DNA from: JAYVSZ01 sp043774925
GTDB lineage: Bacteria; Pseudomonadota; Gammaproteobacteria; Burkholderiales; Methylophilaceae
Assembly: GCA_043774925.1 (NCBI GenBank)
Contig: JAYVSZ010000015.1
Location: forward strand, 6,929-70,928
DNA length: 64,000 bases
Direction: 5' to 3'
Numbering within the stretch: position 1 is the first letter of the stretch; each line of letters begins with the position of its first letter. The notes beneath the pieces are model-generated. The model was not told where the DNA came from. It ran no database searches and worked only from the letters and a program-made list of their open reading frames with translations. Shown here piece by piece: positions 24,687 through 34,008 of this stretch. The position numbers and the translations under genes are program-made.

Positions 24687-25799
24687 CATCTCGCTTTTCA
24701 AACGCGTCACCCTTCGCGCCCTCACCGCACCAGCTAAGGCTTCTAGCAAAATCACACTTTCGCCCCAGCCCAAACAGCCATCGGTGATTGATTTTCCATA
24801 TTCCAAATCACAACCTGGCACATGGTCTTGTCGCCCCGCATGCAAGTGCGATTCCACCATCACGCCAATAATACGTGCATCGCCTTGCGCAATTTGCACA
24901 CCCACATCGCGCGCCACTTCAATTTGCTGTTGATACTGCTTACTGCTGTTGCCATGACTACAATCGACCATCAAGCGTGGCGCAAGGCCAGCGGTTGCGA
25001 TGCCAGCACAAGCCGCATCTATGCTTTTCGCATCGTAATTCGGCATTTTGCCGCCACGTAAAATCACGTGGCAATCTTCATTGCCAGCGGTCGAAATAAT
25101 CGCCGATTGTCCTTCTTTGGTGACAGATAAGAAATGGTGTGGCCTTACAGCGGTTTTAATCGCATCAATCGCCACATTCACACTGCCATCCGTGCCATTT
25201 TTAAAGCCCACAGGGCACGATAAGCCCGATGCCAGTTCGCGATGCACTTGCGATTCCGTGGTGCGCGCGCCAATCGCGCCCCAACTGACTAAATCAGCGG
25301 TGTATTGCGGCGTAATCAAATCTAAAAATTCCATGCCCGCAGGCATGCCAAGCTCGTTCACATCCAGCAAAAATTTACGCGCTTTTTCTAAGCCTTCATT
25401 AATCGCGTAACTGCCGTCAAGGTGCGGATCGTTAATCAGCCCTTTCCAGCCGACGGTGGTGCGTGGTTTCTCGAAGTACACTCGCATCACAATCAGCAAA
25501 TCGGCGCTCAAACGGTCGCGCAAGTCTTTTAAAAGATGCGCGTATTCCATACCAGCCTTAGTATCGTGAATGCTGCAAGGCCCGATAATTACTAGCAAAC
25601 GGTCGTCCAAGTCGTGCAAAATATTGTGAATCGTTTTGCGCGTAGCCAAAATATTTTGCGTGCTCGTGGCGCTTTCTTTCAGGCGCGCAATGAGCTCAAT
25701 CGGCGTAATCAGCGGCTTAATTTCACGAACGCGGACGTCGTCCGTCGCTAATTTTTCGTAGCTGGCAATGGTAAGGCCTTGTTTTTCTGCTTCAGTCAT
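24684..25799 (-). CDS. aroG: 3-deoxy-7-phosphoheptulonate synthase (DAHP synthase, class I)
   Basis: First step of the shikimate pathway: phosphoenolpyruvate plus erythrose-4-phosphate. 371 residues. Conserved LLVIIGPCSIHD and VYFEKPRTTVGWKGLINDPH, then GARTTESQVHRELASGLSCPVGFKNGT and DCSHGNS identify the AroFGH class. Which aromatic amino acid inhibits it cannot be read with confidence. Its start overlaps the hisC stop by 8 nt; it is the last gene of the gyrA-serC-serA-pheA-hisC-aroG series. Confidence 0.96.
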   Translation of the reverse strand: MTEAEKQGLTIASYEKLATDDVRVREIKPLITPIELIARLKESATSTQNILATRKTIHNILHDLDDRLLVIIGPCSIHDTKAGMEYAHLLKDLRDRLSADLLIVMRVYFEKPRTTVGWKGLINDPHLDGSYAINEGLEKARKFLLDVNELGMPAGMEFLDLITPQYTADLVSWGAIGARTTESQVHRELASGLSCPVGFKNGTDGSVNVAIDAIKTAVRPHHFLSVTKEGQSAIISTAGNEDCHVILRGGKMPNYDAKSIDAACAGIATAGLAPRLMVDCSHGNSSKQYQQQIEVARDVGVQIAQGDARIIGVMVESHLHAGRQDHVPGCDLEYGKSITDGCLGWGESVILLEALAGAVRARRVTRLKSEM

Positions 25800-26892
25800 T
25801 AATAATCTTATTCAATATTTCTAAAAATTTTGCGTTTTCGCTAAATAATCCAACACTTACACGCAAATAATCAGGCATTTCGTAATTGGCGATTGGACGC
25901 ACAATCACGCCATTTTGTAACAGTTTTTGGTTCACTTGCGCTGCGTTTGCTATTTTAAAGCTGACAAAATTGCCAAACGAAGGAATGTATTCTAAGCCTA
26001 ATTTGTGAAAACCCTGTGTCAATTGCGCCATACCTGCCATGTTCGCAGCGTAACTGCGTGCGACAAAATCCTCATCGGCCAACGAGGCAACCGCCGCCAC
26101 TTGCGCGATGGAGTTCACATTAAACGGCTGACGCACGCGGTTGAGCATATCAGCGACATCGGTGTGCATCAGGCCAAAACCTACGCGCAAGCCTGCGAGG
26201 CCGTACGCTTTGGAAAAAGTGCGCGAAATAATCAAATTCGGAAATTCTGCCAGCCAGTTAATCGCTTCAGATTTATGTTCTGCACTTAAATATTCGCCAT
26301 AAGCCTCATCCAGCAAAATAAGCACATGGCTGGGAGCCGCATGGATAAAGGCGCGCAGAGCATCCTTATTAATGAGCGTACCCGTCGGATTGTTTGGATT
26401 TGCAATAAAAATGAGTTTGGTTTTGGGCGTAATGGCTTTGGCAAAAGCAGCCAAATCATGCGCAAAATCTTTAGCTGGAATCACCACGCCTGTTGCGCCA
26501 ACCGCTTGCGTCACCAATGGATACACGGCAAACGCATGTCGGGAATAAATCGCTTCGTCACGTTCGCCCAAAAATGCTCTTGCAGCCAGCTCCAGTATGT
26601 CGTTCGAGCCATTACCAAACACGATTTGGTTTGGCGAAACACCAAATTTTTTGCTCACCGCATCACGCAGGGCGAAACTGTTGCCGTCAGGGTAGCGCGC
26701 AATGTCGCCAATTGCGTCTTCAATCGCCATTTGCGCTTTTGGGCTGATGCCAAGCGGGTTTTCGTTGGACGCGAGTTTGACAATATCGGCTTCGTTCAAG
26801 CCCATTTCGCGCGCAAGCTCAGCAATCGGCTTGCCGCCTTGATAGGGTGCGATTACCCGAATATAATCAGGTGCTAATTCTTTTAAATTCAT
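25792..26892 (-). CDS. hisC: Histidinol-phosphate / aromatic aminotransferase
   Basis: 366-residue class I/II PLP enzyme. Substrate-cofactor blocks: NENPLG (about 44-49), GNGSNDILEL, ANPNNPTGT, LLDEAYGEY, and the PLP lysine in SRTFSKAYGLAGLRVG (about residue 230). In this pheA-linked position, HisC2-type enzymes often also act on imidazoleacetol-phosphate and aromatic keto acids, so phenylpyruvate or prephenate transamination is a possible main role. Two nt after pheA. Confidence 0.93.
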   Translation of the reverse strand: MNLKELAPDYIRVIAPYQGGKPIAELAREMGLNEADIVKLASNENPLGISPKAQMAIEDAIGDIARYPDGNSFALRDAVSKKFGVSPNQIVFGNGSNDILELAARAFLGERDEAIYSRHAFAVYPLVTQAVGATGVVIPAKDFAHDLAAFAKAITPKTKLIFIANPNNPTGTLINKDALRAFIHAAPSHVLILLDEAYGEYLSAEHKSEAINWLAEFPNLIISRTFSKAYGLAGLRVGFGLMHTDVADMLNRVRQPFNVNSIAQVAAVASLADEDFVARSYAANMAGMAQLTQGFHKLGLEYIPSFGNFVSFKIANAAQVNQKLLQNGVIVRPIANYEMPDYLRVSVGLFSENAKFLEILNKIIND

Positions 26893-26894
26893 GA

Positions 26895-27992
26895 CTAAAT
26901 CACAGCGATGGGGTAAGAGCCGAGCACTTTGACGGAAGACGCGCGTTCACGCAAATCTGTCAGCGCGGCCTGGACTTTTTGGTCGTTTTGGTGACCTTCG
27001 ATATCGACGAAAAACACGTAATTCCAAAGTTCAATTTTCGATGGGCGTGATTCCAGCTTGGTCATGCTCACGCCATGTCGCGCAAGCGGTTCCAGCAGCT
27101 CCACCATCGCGCCAGGTTTGTTTTTGGTGCTTAACACGAGTGAGGTTTTGTCGTTGCCAGAAGCCGCGACTTCGTGTTTGCCCATCACCAAAAAGCGTGT
27201 GGTATTTTTCGGATCATCCTCAATATTTTCCGCCAGCACATTCAAATCAAACAACTCTGCCGCGCGTTTGCTGGCAATGGCGGCGGCAAATGTGCCATCC
27301 GCAGAAACCAACTCATGAATCATTTGCGCAGCGATAGCATTGCTGGTCACCGCTTCGCGCGTGGCTTTTGGCAGATTCTTATTCAGCCACTCGTGGCATT
27401 GCGAAAGCGATTGGCTGTGCGAAAACACATGATGAATTCTGCTAATGTCCACCTGCTTGGAAAGCAAGCAATGATGCACCGGCAGGGTGATTTCGCCACA
27501 AATTTTAAGCGGGCTGGAAAGTAACAAATCCAGCGTCAAGCCAATCGCACCTTCAGTCGAATTTTCTACTGGCACCACGCCATAATCCGCTTGATTCGCT
27601 TCCAGTGTGCGGAAAACCTCGTCGATTGAACCGCACACCACCGCTTGCCTGCCTTGGCCAAATTGCTTGAGCGCAGCTTCCTCTGAATACGTGCCTAATG
27701 GCCCTAAAAATGCGATTGAAAGCTCTTTTTCCAGCGCGCGGCAGTTGGACATCACCGCGCGGAAAATATGGCTGACAGCTTCGTTTTCTAGCGGGCCTTT
27801 ATTCTGCTCTTGCAAGCGGCGCAGCACTTGCGCTTCACGCTCAGGGCGATAAATCACGCCATCATCCTTGCCGCCATTTTGCTTAACGTAGCCAATTTGG
27901 CGCGCAAGTTTTGCCCGCGCGTTGACGAGTTTCAACACTTCGTCGTCAATCGAGTCGATTTGGTCGCGATATTGTTTTAATTGGTCGGTCAT
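26895..27992 (-). CDS. pheA: Bifunctional chorismate mutase / prephenate dehydratase
   Basis: 365 residues, P-protein. N-terminal chorismate mutase (about 5-90: QYRDQIDSIDDEVLKLVNAR, then EREAQVLRRL), prephenate dehydratase from about 93 (IAFLGPLGTYSEEAALKQFG; VPVENSTEGAIGLTLDLLL; the catalytic TTRFLVMG), and a C-terminal ACT domain (KPGAMVELLEPLARHGVSMT, then ESRPSK) for phenylalanine feedback. Feeds phenylalanine. Gaps of 2 and 6 nt to its neighbours show an operon. Confidence 0.97.
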   Translation of the reverse strand: MTDQLKQYRDQIDSIDDEVLKLVNARAKLARQIGYVKQNGGKDDGVIYRPEREAQVLRRLQEQNKGPLENEAVSHIFRAVMSNCRALEKELSIAFLGPLGTYSEEAALKQFGQGRQAVVCGSIDEVFRTLEANQADYGVVPVENSTEGAIGLTLDLLLSSPLKICGEITLPVHHCLLSKQVDISRIHHVFSHSQSLSQCHEWLNKNLPKATREAVTSNAIAAQMIHELVSADGTFAAAIASKRAAELFDLNVLAENIEDDPKNTTRFLVMGKHEVAASGNDKTSLVLSTKNKPGAMVELLEPLARHGVSMTKLESRPSKIELWNYVFFVDIEGHQNDQKVQAALTDLRERASSVKVLGSYPIAVI

Positions 27993-27998
27993 TACTCT

Positions 27999-29180
27999 CT
28001 AATTGTTCAGCGGCAAAGCGCGTACGTTGAGCACGCCATCCAGCGCGCGCAACTCCGTAATCACCCTGGCGGGCACCGCCGAATCCAAATCCACCAAGGT
28101 ATAAGCCATATCGCCGCGCGATTTATTCGACATATTATGAATGTTCAAGCCCGCATTTGCCATGGCGGTAGAAATCTGCCCGAGCATATTCGGCACATTG
28201 GCATTGGCAATCGCCAAGCGGTGCGCCGATTCGCGGTTCATTTGCACGTTAGGAAAGTTCACAGCGTTCAAAATATTGCCGTTTTCCAAATAATCGCGCA
28301 GCTGATCGGCCACCATGACTGCGCAGTTATCCTCAGCCTCTTGCGTGGATGCACCCAAATGCGGCAGCGCGACGACATGTGCATGATCTTTCAGCGTATT
28401 TGTGGGGAAATCGCAAATATAACTGTGCAATTTTTTCGCGTCTAGCGCCTCTTTAACCGCCTTCTCATCGACAATACCTTCGCGCGAGAAGTTCAGCAAT
28501 ACCGCGCTGTGCTTCATTAAAGCCAAGCGCTCGGCGTTAACCATGTGCTTAGTCGCGGGAATCAGCGGCACATGTAGCGTGACGAAATCGCTATGTTTGA
28601 GTACATCTTCCACACTGTGCGCGCGCTTCACTTGCGAAGACAAACGCCAAGCTTGATCCACCGAAATTTCTGGATCGTAACCCAATACATGCATGCCAAG
28701 CTTCAGCGCGGTATCCGCCACCAAACCACCAATCGCGCCAAGGCCAATAATGCCCAAAGTACGGCCTGGTAACTCAACGCCAGCGAAGTGTTTTTTGCCA
28801 TCCTCCACGCTTTTCGACATGGTCGCGTCATCGCCCTGCAAAGTCGTCACAAACTTTATGGCAGGGCCAAGATTGCGCGCTGCGATTAGCATGCCCGCTA
28901 AAACCAGCTCCTTAACCGCATTGGCATTGGCGCCTGGGCTATTAAATACTGGCACGCCGCGTGCGCTTAAAGCAGAAATGGGAATATTATTGGTGCCAGC
29001 ACCTGCCCTAGCAACTGCTTGCACGCTGGCTGGAATGTCCATGGTGTGCATGTCGAACGAGCGTAGCATAATTCCATCTGGCTCAGCGAGCTCGCCAGAA
29101 ACTTCAAAATTATCCGCAGGGAAACGTTTTAAGCCGTGCGATGAAATTTTGTTAAGAACCAACACCTTATGCTTCGCCAT
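27999..29180 (-). CDS. serA: D-3-phosphoglycerate dehydrogenase
   Basis: 393 residues, first step of serine synthesis. NAD-binding GxGxxG-type motif in LGIIGLGAIGGLVAD (about 140-155), catalytic His region VALPHLGASTQEAEDNCA, and a C-terminal ACT domain (NMLGQISTAMANAGLNIHNM) that usually binds serine for feedback. The enzyme is shorter than the 530-residue class and of the type seen next to serC. In methylotrophs using the ribulose monophosphate route it is purely biosynthetic. Confidence 0.95.
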   Translation of the reverse strand: MAKHKVLVLNKISSHGLKRFPADNFEVSGELAEPDGIMLRSFDMHTMDIPASVQAVARAGAGTNNIPISALSARGVPVFNSPGANANAVKELVLAGMLIAARNLGPAIKFVTTLQGDDATMSKSVEDGKKHFAGVELPGRTLGIIGLGAIGGLVADTALKLGMHVLGYDPEISVDQAWRLSSQVKRAHSVEDVLKHSDFVTLHVPLIPATKHMVNAERLALMKHSAVLLNFSREGIVDEKAVKEALDAKKLHSYICDFPTNTLKDHAHVVALPHLGASTQEAEDNCAVMVADQLRDYLENGNILNAVNFPNVQMNRESAHRLAIANANVPNMLGQISTAMANAGLNIHNMSNKSRGDMAYTLVDLDSAVPARVITELRALDGVLNVRALPLNN

Positions 29181-29234
29181 GCTTTACCACTCCCCTATGC
29201 GGCCAGTATTTTTCGGCCTAATGATTTGTTATTT

Positions 29235-30317
29235 TTAACTGTGACTTTGCTCGAAGGCCTTCATAAAATCAACTAAAGTTTGCACACCTTCTACTGGCAT
29301 CGCGTTATAAATAGAGGCGCGCATACCGCCCACAGAACGGTGACCTTTTAATTGCAACAAGCCACGATTTTTCGCCTCTTTCAAGAAGTCTTCATCTAAA
29401 GCTTCATTTGCTAGCGTGAATGGAATATTCATGCGTGAGCGATTTTCCTTCGCTGTTGGGCAATTGTAAAAATCGGTGCTATCCAAGTAATCGTAAAGCA
29501 TGTTGGCTTTTAAAATATTGGTTTTTTCCATTGCCGCCAAGCCACCTTTGGCTTTGAGCATTTTAAACACCAAACCAGCCACGTAAATAGCAAATGTCGG
29601 CGGCGTGTTGTACATGGATTCGTTATCTGCATGGATTTTGTAATCATACATACTCGGCGTGCCAGCCATGGTTTCGCCAATCAAATCCTCGCGCACAATC
29701 ACAATCGCCAAGCCTGCTGGACCGATATTTTTTTGCGAACCTGCATAAATCAGCGCATATTTGGAAACATCTATCGGGCGCGACAAAATATGCGAAGACA
29801 TATCCGCCACCAAAGGCACATCGCCTGTGTTGGGTGTTTCGAAAATCTCAACGCCGCCAATCGTTTCGTTGGTGCAAATATGCACGTAAGCCGCATCTGC
29901 ATTGAGTTTCCAGCCAGATGAAGCAGGCGCATAACTGAAATTTTTGTCAGCTGAAGTGGCGACCACATTCACTTCACAATACTTTTTCGCCTCAGAAATG
30001 GCTTTTTTTGACCATTCGCCAGAATTTAAATAATCTGCCGTTTTCTTACCGCGCAGTAAATTCATGGGAATCATGCCAAACTGCGCCGAGCCGCCACCTT
30101 GCAAAAATAATACTTTGTAATTAGCAGGAATCGCCAACAACTCGCGCAAATCCGCTTCAGCTTCTGCCGCAATACTCATGAACTCTTTGCCGCGGTGCGA
30201 CATTTCCATCACAGACATGCCAGAGCCATGCCAATCGAGCAGCTCAGCTTGCACTTGCGTGAGCACATCCTTTGGTAGCACAGCCGGACCAGCGGAAAAA
30301 TTGTAAATCTGCGTCAT
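29235..30317 (-). CDS. serC: Phosphoserine aminotransferase
   Basis: 360 residues. Transfers an amino group from glutamate to 3-phosphohydroxypyruvate; also acts in pyridoxal-phosphate synthesis. Opening YNFSAGPAVLP, HRGKEF, FLQGGGSAQFGMIPMNLL and the PLP lysine in YAGSQKNIGPAGLAIVIV (about residue 197) are all typical. It lies 40 nt after gyrA and 54 nt before serA. Confidence 0.97.
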   Translation of the reverse strand: MTQIYNFSAGPAVLPKDVLTQVQAELLDWHGSGMSVMEMSHRGKEFMSIAAEAEADLRELLAIPANYKVLFLQGGGSAQFGMIPMNLLRGKKTADYLNSGEWSKKAISEAKKYCEVNVVATSADKNFSYAPASSGWKLNADAAYVHICTNETIGGVEIFETPNTGDVPLVADMSSHILSRPIDVSKYALIYAGSQKNIGPAGLAIVIVREDLIGETMAGTPSMYDYKIHADNESMYNTPPTFAIYVAGLVFKMLKAKGGLAAMEKTNILKANMLYDYLDSTDFYNCPTAKENRSRMNIPFTLANEALDEDFLKEAKNRGLLQLKGHRSVGGMRASIYNAMPVEGVQTLVDFMKAFEQSHS

Positions 30318-30357
30318 CTAAAAACTCTCCAAAATTAAAGCTATTATCAAAGTTGCA

Positions 30358-32934
30358 TTATTCTACATCACTGCCAATTTCATCATCTGTTTCGACGATT
30401 TTCTCTAGGCCAGAAAGCTTCTCGCCCTCGCCCAAGTTAATCAGCGTCACGCCTTGTGTGGCGCGTCCCATGTCTCGAATCTCTTTCACGCGCGTGCGAA
30501 TCAACACGCCACCCGTTGTAATCAGCATAATTTCATCATCGTCACCCACTAATTTCGCCGCCACTACCAAGCCGTTACGGTCACTCACAGCAATGGCTTT
30601 TACGCCTTGCGTGCCGCGACCAGAGTGGCGGAACTCTGCCAATACCGTGCGTTTGCCATAGCCATTTTCTGTGGCTACCAGCACAGACTGCTGGTCATTA
30701 TCTGCAATTAAGAGCGAAAGCACTTGTTGCTTAGCGGCGAGCTTCATGCCGCGCACACCACGCGTGGCGCGCCCCATTGGCCGCACATCATCCTCGGTAA
30801 ACCATACCGCCTTGCCGCCGTTAGAAACCAGCACAATATCATTTTTGCCATTGGTAATTTCAGCGCCAATCAAGTAATCGCCCTCGTCCAGTTTAATAGC
30901 GATAATGCCGTTTTTGCGCGGATTTGCAAATTCTGTCAATGCAGTTTTTTTCACCGTGCCTTGTGCCGTTGTCATAAAAATAAAGTGGTTTTCATCAAAC
31001 TCTTTTACCGACAAAATGGCGTTAATTTTTTCGTTTTCATCCAGCGGGAATAAGTTCACAATTGGCTTGCCACGCCCGATTCTACTGCCTTGTGGCACTT
31101 CATACACCTTCAGCCAATACACTTGACCAAGGCTACTGAAGCACAGAATGTAATCGTGCGTATTCGCCACAAACATTTTGTCGATAAAGTCATCTTCTTT
31201 GGTCGGCGCCGCTTGTTTGCCACGTCCACCGCGTTTTTGTGCGCGATACTCTTCTAGCGGTTGCGATTTAATATAACCTGTGTGCGACAGCGTCACCACA
31301 ACATCTTGCGGCGTGATTAAATCTTCTAGCGATAAATCTTGCGCATTCTCGATGATTTCAGAGCGGCGTTTATCACCAAATTGTTTGCGAATTTCAGTCA
31401 ACTCATCGGTAATCATGGTTGTTACGCGTGCGGCATTGGCCAAGATATGCAGCAAGTCCGCAATTACGTCCATCACTTCTTTGTATTCCGTTACAATTTT
31501 GTCTTGCTCAAGGCCAGTTAAGCGTTGCAGGCGCATTTGCAAGATTTCTTGCGCTTGCACTTCGCTTAATTTGTAGCCTTTTTCGCTCAAACCAAACGCT
31601 TCATCCAAGCCTTCTGGTCGCGAAGCCTCCATCGCGGCGCGTTTCAACATTTCCTCTACCACAGGCGATTGCCACGTCTTCGCCATCAAGTCCACTTTGG
31701 CTTCAGGCGGCGTTGGTGCGGCTTTTATAATCGCAATCATTTCATCCACATTGGCCAGCGCCACTGCCAAGCCTTCCAACACATGACCACGCTCACGCGC
31801 TTTGCGCAGTTCAAATACTGTGCGGCGCGTAATGACCTCACGGCGATGGCGTAAAAACGCCTCTAACATTTGTTTTAAGTTCAGCAAACGTGGCTGACCA
31901 TCGAGCAAAGCCACCATATTCATGCCAAACGTATCTTGCAGTTGCGTTTGTTTGTAGAGATTATTCAATACAACCTCAGGCACTTCACCACGTTTAAGCT
32001 CAATCACAACGCGCATGCCAGCTTTATCCGATTCATCGCGCAAATCAGAAATGCCTTCGATTTTCTTTTCGTTCACCAGCTCGGCAATTTTCTCGACGAA
32101 GGTTTTCTTGTTTACCTGGTAAGGCAACTCGTCCACAATCAGCGCCTGACGGCCGCCGGATTTGTCCATATCTTCAAAGTGTGTGCGACCGCGCATCACC
32201 ACGCGTCCACGGCCTGTGCGGTAGCCTTCTTTTACGCCCACCGTGCCGTAGATAATGCCCGCGGTTGGGAAATCTGGCGCTGGCACTAGCTCAATCAGCT
32301 CATCAATAGTGGTCTCTGGGTTTTTAAGTAAAGCAAAACATGCGTCCAATACTTCATTGATGTTATGTGGCGGAATGTTGGTCGCCATACCTACCGCAAT
32401 GCCCGAACTGCCGTTAATCAGCAAGTTAGGAATACGCGCTGGCATAATCAGCGGTTCATGCTCGCTGCCATCGTAGTTAGGGCCAAAATCAACGGTTTCT
32501 TTATCAATATCGGCCAATAATTCATGGGCGATTTTTGCCATGCGGATTTCCGTATAACGCATTGCAGCCGCGTTATCACCATCCACCGAACCGAAGTTAC
32601 CTTGGCCATCCACCAGCATATAGCGCAAGCTAAAGTCCTGCGCCATCCGCACGATGGTGTCGTACACCGCCGTGTCGCCATGTGGATGGTATTTACCTAT
32701 CACATCGCCTACAATACGTGCAGATTTTTTGTACGGCTTATTGTAATCATTGCTCAGCTCATGCATGGCAAATAACACGCGGCGATGCACTGGCTTTAAA
32801 CCATCACGCACATCGGGTAGCGCGCGGCCTACAATCACGCTCATGGCGTAATCGAGATAGCTTCTTCGCATCTCGTCTTCTAAACTAATTGGCAGGGTTT
32901 CTTTGGCAAACTGGTCGATTGGTTTATCTGTCAT
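30358..32934 (-). CDS. gyrA: DNA gyrase subunit A
   Basis: 858 residues. Introduces negative supercoils with GyrB. YLDYAMSVIVGRALPDVRDG opening; quinolone-determining region around GDTAVYDT (Thr88, the residue equivalent to E. coli Ser83, and Asp92); catalytic Tyr127 in AMRYTEI. The GyrA box reads QKRGGRGK, a small variation on QRRGGRG. The tail is acidic (ETDDEIGSDVE). Thr at this position is a normal wild-type residue in many proteobacteria. Promoter must lie in the 317-bp gap upstream. It heads the ser/aro gene series. Confidence 0.98.
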   Translation of the reverse strand: MTDKPIDQFAKETLPISLEDEMRRSYLDYAMSVIVGRALPDVRDGLKPVHRRVLFAMHELSNDYNKPYKKSARIVGDVIGKYHPHGDTAVYDTIVRMAQDFSLRYMLVDGQGNFGSVDGDNAAAMRYTEIRMAKIAHELLADIDKETVDFGPNYDGSEHEPLIMPARIPNLLINGSSGIAVGMATNIPPHNINEVLDACFALLKNPETTIDELIELVPAPDFPTAGIIYGTVGVKEGYRTGRGRVVMRGRTHFEDMDKSGGRQALIVDELPYQVNKKTFVEKIAELVNEKKIEGISDLRDESDKAGMRVVIELKRGEVPEVVLNNLYKQTQLQDTFGMNMVALLDGQPRLLNLKQMLEAFLRHRREVITRRTVFELRKARERGHVLEGLAVALANVDEMIAIIKAAPTPPEAKVDLMAKTWQSPVVEEMLKRAAMEASRPEGLDEAFGLSEKGYKLSEVQAQEILQMRLQRLTGLEQDKIVTEYKEVMDVIADLLHILANAARVTTMITDELTEIRKQFGDKRRSEIIENAQDLSLEDLITPQDVVVTLSHTGYIKSQPLEEYRAQKRGGRGKQAAPTKEDDFIDKMFVANTHDYILCFSSLGQVYWLKVYEVPQGSRIGRGKPIVNLFPLDENEKINAILSVKEFDENHFIFMTTAQGTVKKTALTEFANPRKNGIIAIKLDEGDYLIGAEITNGKNDIVLVSNGGKAVWFTEDDVRPMGRATRGVRGMKLAAKQQVLSLLIADNDQQSVLVATENGYGKRTVLAEFRHSGRGTQGVKAIAVSDRNGLVVAAKLVGDDDEIMLITTGGVLIRTRVKEIRDMGRATQGVTLINLGEGEKLSGLEKIVETDDEIGSDVE

Positions 32935-33213
32935 TTGTTTCGTTTTTCTGCGTTAATGCTGCTTTTTTTGAGCGCGTTTTTATAAGATATTTTCTCACCA
33001 AATATTAACATGTTTAGCGCATTAAAGCAGTGCTTATCAGCGATATTTAATGCCTAAAACACATCTTAAATTTTTAACAATTTCTGTTTATAATTTAAAC
33101 ATAAAATTAATAAATATATTCAACTGGGCGAATGTGTCTTTAAGCGTAAAACCAGTTTAACGTTCAGATATTCTATCTGTTCTTACCAAAAACTTAACCC
33201 AAGGATATCAACA
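32935..33213. other. Non-coding region between gyrA and the collapsed Fe-S locus
   Basis: About 280 bp, AT-rich, between divergent genes. A TATAAT at 33090-33095 is a likely -10 for the rightward remnant, and the left part should hold the gyrA promoter. No palindrome or repeat was found. Confidence 0.5.
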
Positions 33214-33251
33214 TGCAACTTAAAAGGATTCAAAACTGAAGAAGGAATACC
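33214..33251 (+). pseudogene. Possible rubrerythrin N-terminal remnant
   Basis: ATG at 33214 after CCAAGGATATCAAC reads MQLKRIQN and stops. Dropping one A from the AAAA run changes it to MQLKGFKTEEG, which resembles the start of rubrerythrins (MxLKGxxTEEN). Rubrerythrin usually sits directly before the Fe-S protein that follows, so this is likely the stub of a deleted gene. Very short, hence tentative. Confidence 0.35.
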
Positions 33252-33491
33252 ATGAGCCGCGAAGGCAATCTAGAAGCGGCTACCCGACATGCCTTAGATT
33301 GGCAGAATCCAGACTTTTACAACGAAGAAAGCTTAAACCACGAGCTTGAGCGCATTTTTGATATTTGTCACGGCTGCCGCCGTTGTGTGAGCCTGTGCAA
33401 CAGTTTCCCCACCCCGTTCAATTTGAACAACAACAATCAGGACATTGAAATATGTCTACAATGTTGGGGGAAGTCCACTGATTACTATTGA
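33252..33491 (+). pseudogene. Truncated heterodisulfide-reductase-like Fe-S protein
   Basis: 79 codons. Residues 1-58 (MSREGNLEAATRHALDWQNP, then DFYNEESL and ERIFDICHGCRRCVSLCNSFPT) match the N-terminus of the roughly 440-residue (Fe-S)-binding protein found beside rubrerythrin and DUF3501. After FPT the normal LFDLVD continuation is lost and the frame runs through unrelated codons to a stop. Only the first cysteine set of the first cluster remains, so it cannot be functional. The break lies near 33415-33430. Confidence 0.8.
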
Positions 33492-33519
33492 GCAGCTAGA
33501 ATCGCTGCGCAGTGATTTA
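33427..33519 (+). pseudogene. C-terminal remnant of another gene, possibly DUF3501
   Basis: In the frame next to the truncated Fe-S gene, an open stretch with no start codon of its own reads LKYVYNVGGSPLITIEQ, then LESLRSDLN and a stop. It looks like the end of a protein joined out of frame by a deletion. DUF3501 proteins, the usual third member of this locus, end in a similar x-LRxDL pattern, but the match is weak. Confidence 0.35.
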
Positions 33520-33521
33520 AA

Positions 33522-33869
33522 TTAGTTTAAGCGACTTTTAGCTTGCTTAATCTCTGGCATGCCAATGTGGCTAGCAACTGCCAACATCTGCTCAACAAGT
33601 GCCAATAGCTGCTCAACATACTCAACAATCTGCTTGTAAATTGCATTAAATAAATCAGCATCCTTGCTAAAGCTGAAGGCATCTTTTGCTGATTCGATCG
33701 AGCAGTTTACTTCTACTTTTATTGCACTAAGATCTTTCGATAAGCGGGTCATCAAATTTTCATCGTCCAGCTTATTTTTCAAGCCATTCAACTGCAACTC
33801 ATTTTTAGCCAACTTGCCAGCCCAAGCAGTAAATTGCGATTCCAAACCTTTGTTGCTGTGAATCATCAT
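33522..33869 (-). CDS. Unknown helical cytoplasmic protein
   Basis: 115 residues, no signal peptide, no cysteine apart from one (VNCSIES). Predicted almost fully helical with heptad-like stretches (LQLNGLKNKLDDENLMTRLS and IVEYVEQLLALVEQMLAVAS). Phasin- or chaperone-like in appearance, but no family recognised. It is alone on the minus strand, convergent with the remnant locus and 139 bp after metZ, from which a terminator separates it. ATG at 33869 or the next codon can start it. Confidence 0.6.
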   Translation of the reverse strand: MMIHSNKGLESQFTAWAGKLAKNELQLNGLKNKLDDENLMTRLSKDLSAIKVEVNCSIESAKDAFSFSKDADLFNAIYKQIVEYVEQLLALVEQMLAVASHIGMPEIKQAKSRLN

Positions 33870-33910
33870 TTTGTATTATCCTAATTAGATTGTTACTAAT
33901 TTGTCATCTA

Positions 33911-33938
33911 AAAAACTGTTTGGATAAAACATCCAAAC
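33911..33938 (-). terminator. Terminator of metZ
   Basis: On the minus strand GTTTGGAT (33938-33931) and ATCCAAAC (33925-33918) form an 8-bp stem with a 5-nt loop, followed by AGTTTTTT. It is about 70 nt after the metZ stop. Confidence 0.85.
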
Positions 33939-34008
33939 TGAATGAAGGCATCATACAAAGTGCTAAAAAAATTACCAGCTTATTTACAATAGTTAACAAT
34001 CGCGCATA

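Noticed and set aside
26326..26877. 183-codon open frame opposite hisC
   Set aside because: Shadow frame of hisC; no protein-like features.
32650..32700. Thr88 in GyrA as a fluoroquinolone-resistance change
   Set aside because: Thr at the Ser83-equivalent position is a common wild-type residue; resistance cannot be inferred.
33911..33938. GTTTGGAT/ATCCAAAC palindrome as a repressor operator
   Set aside because: On the minus strand it is followed by a T-run just after metZ, so a terminator explains it better.
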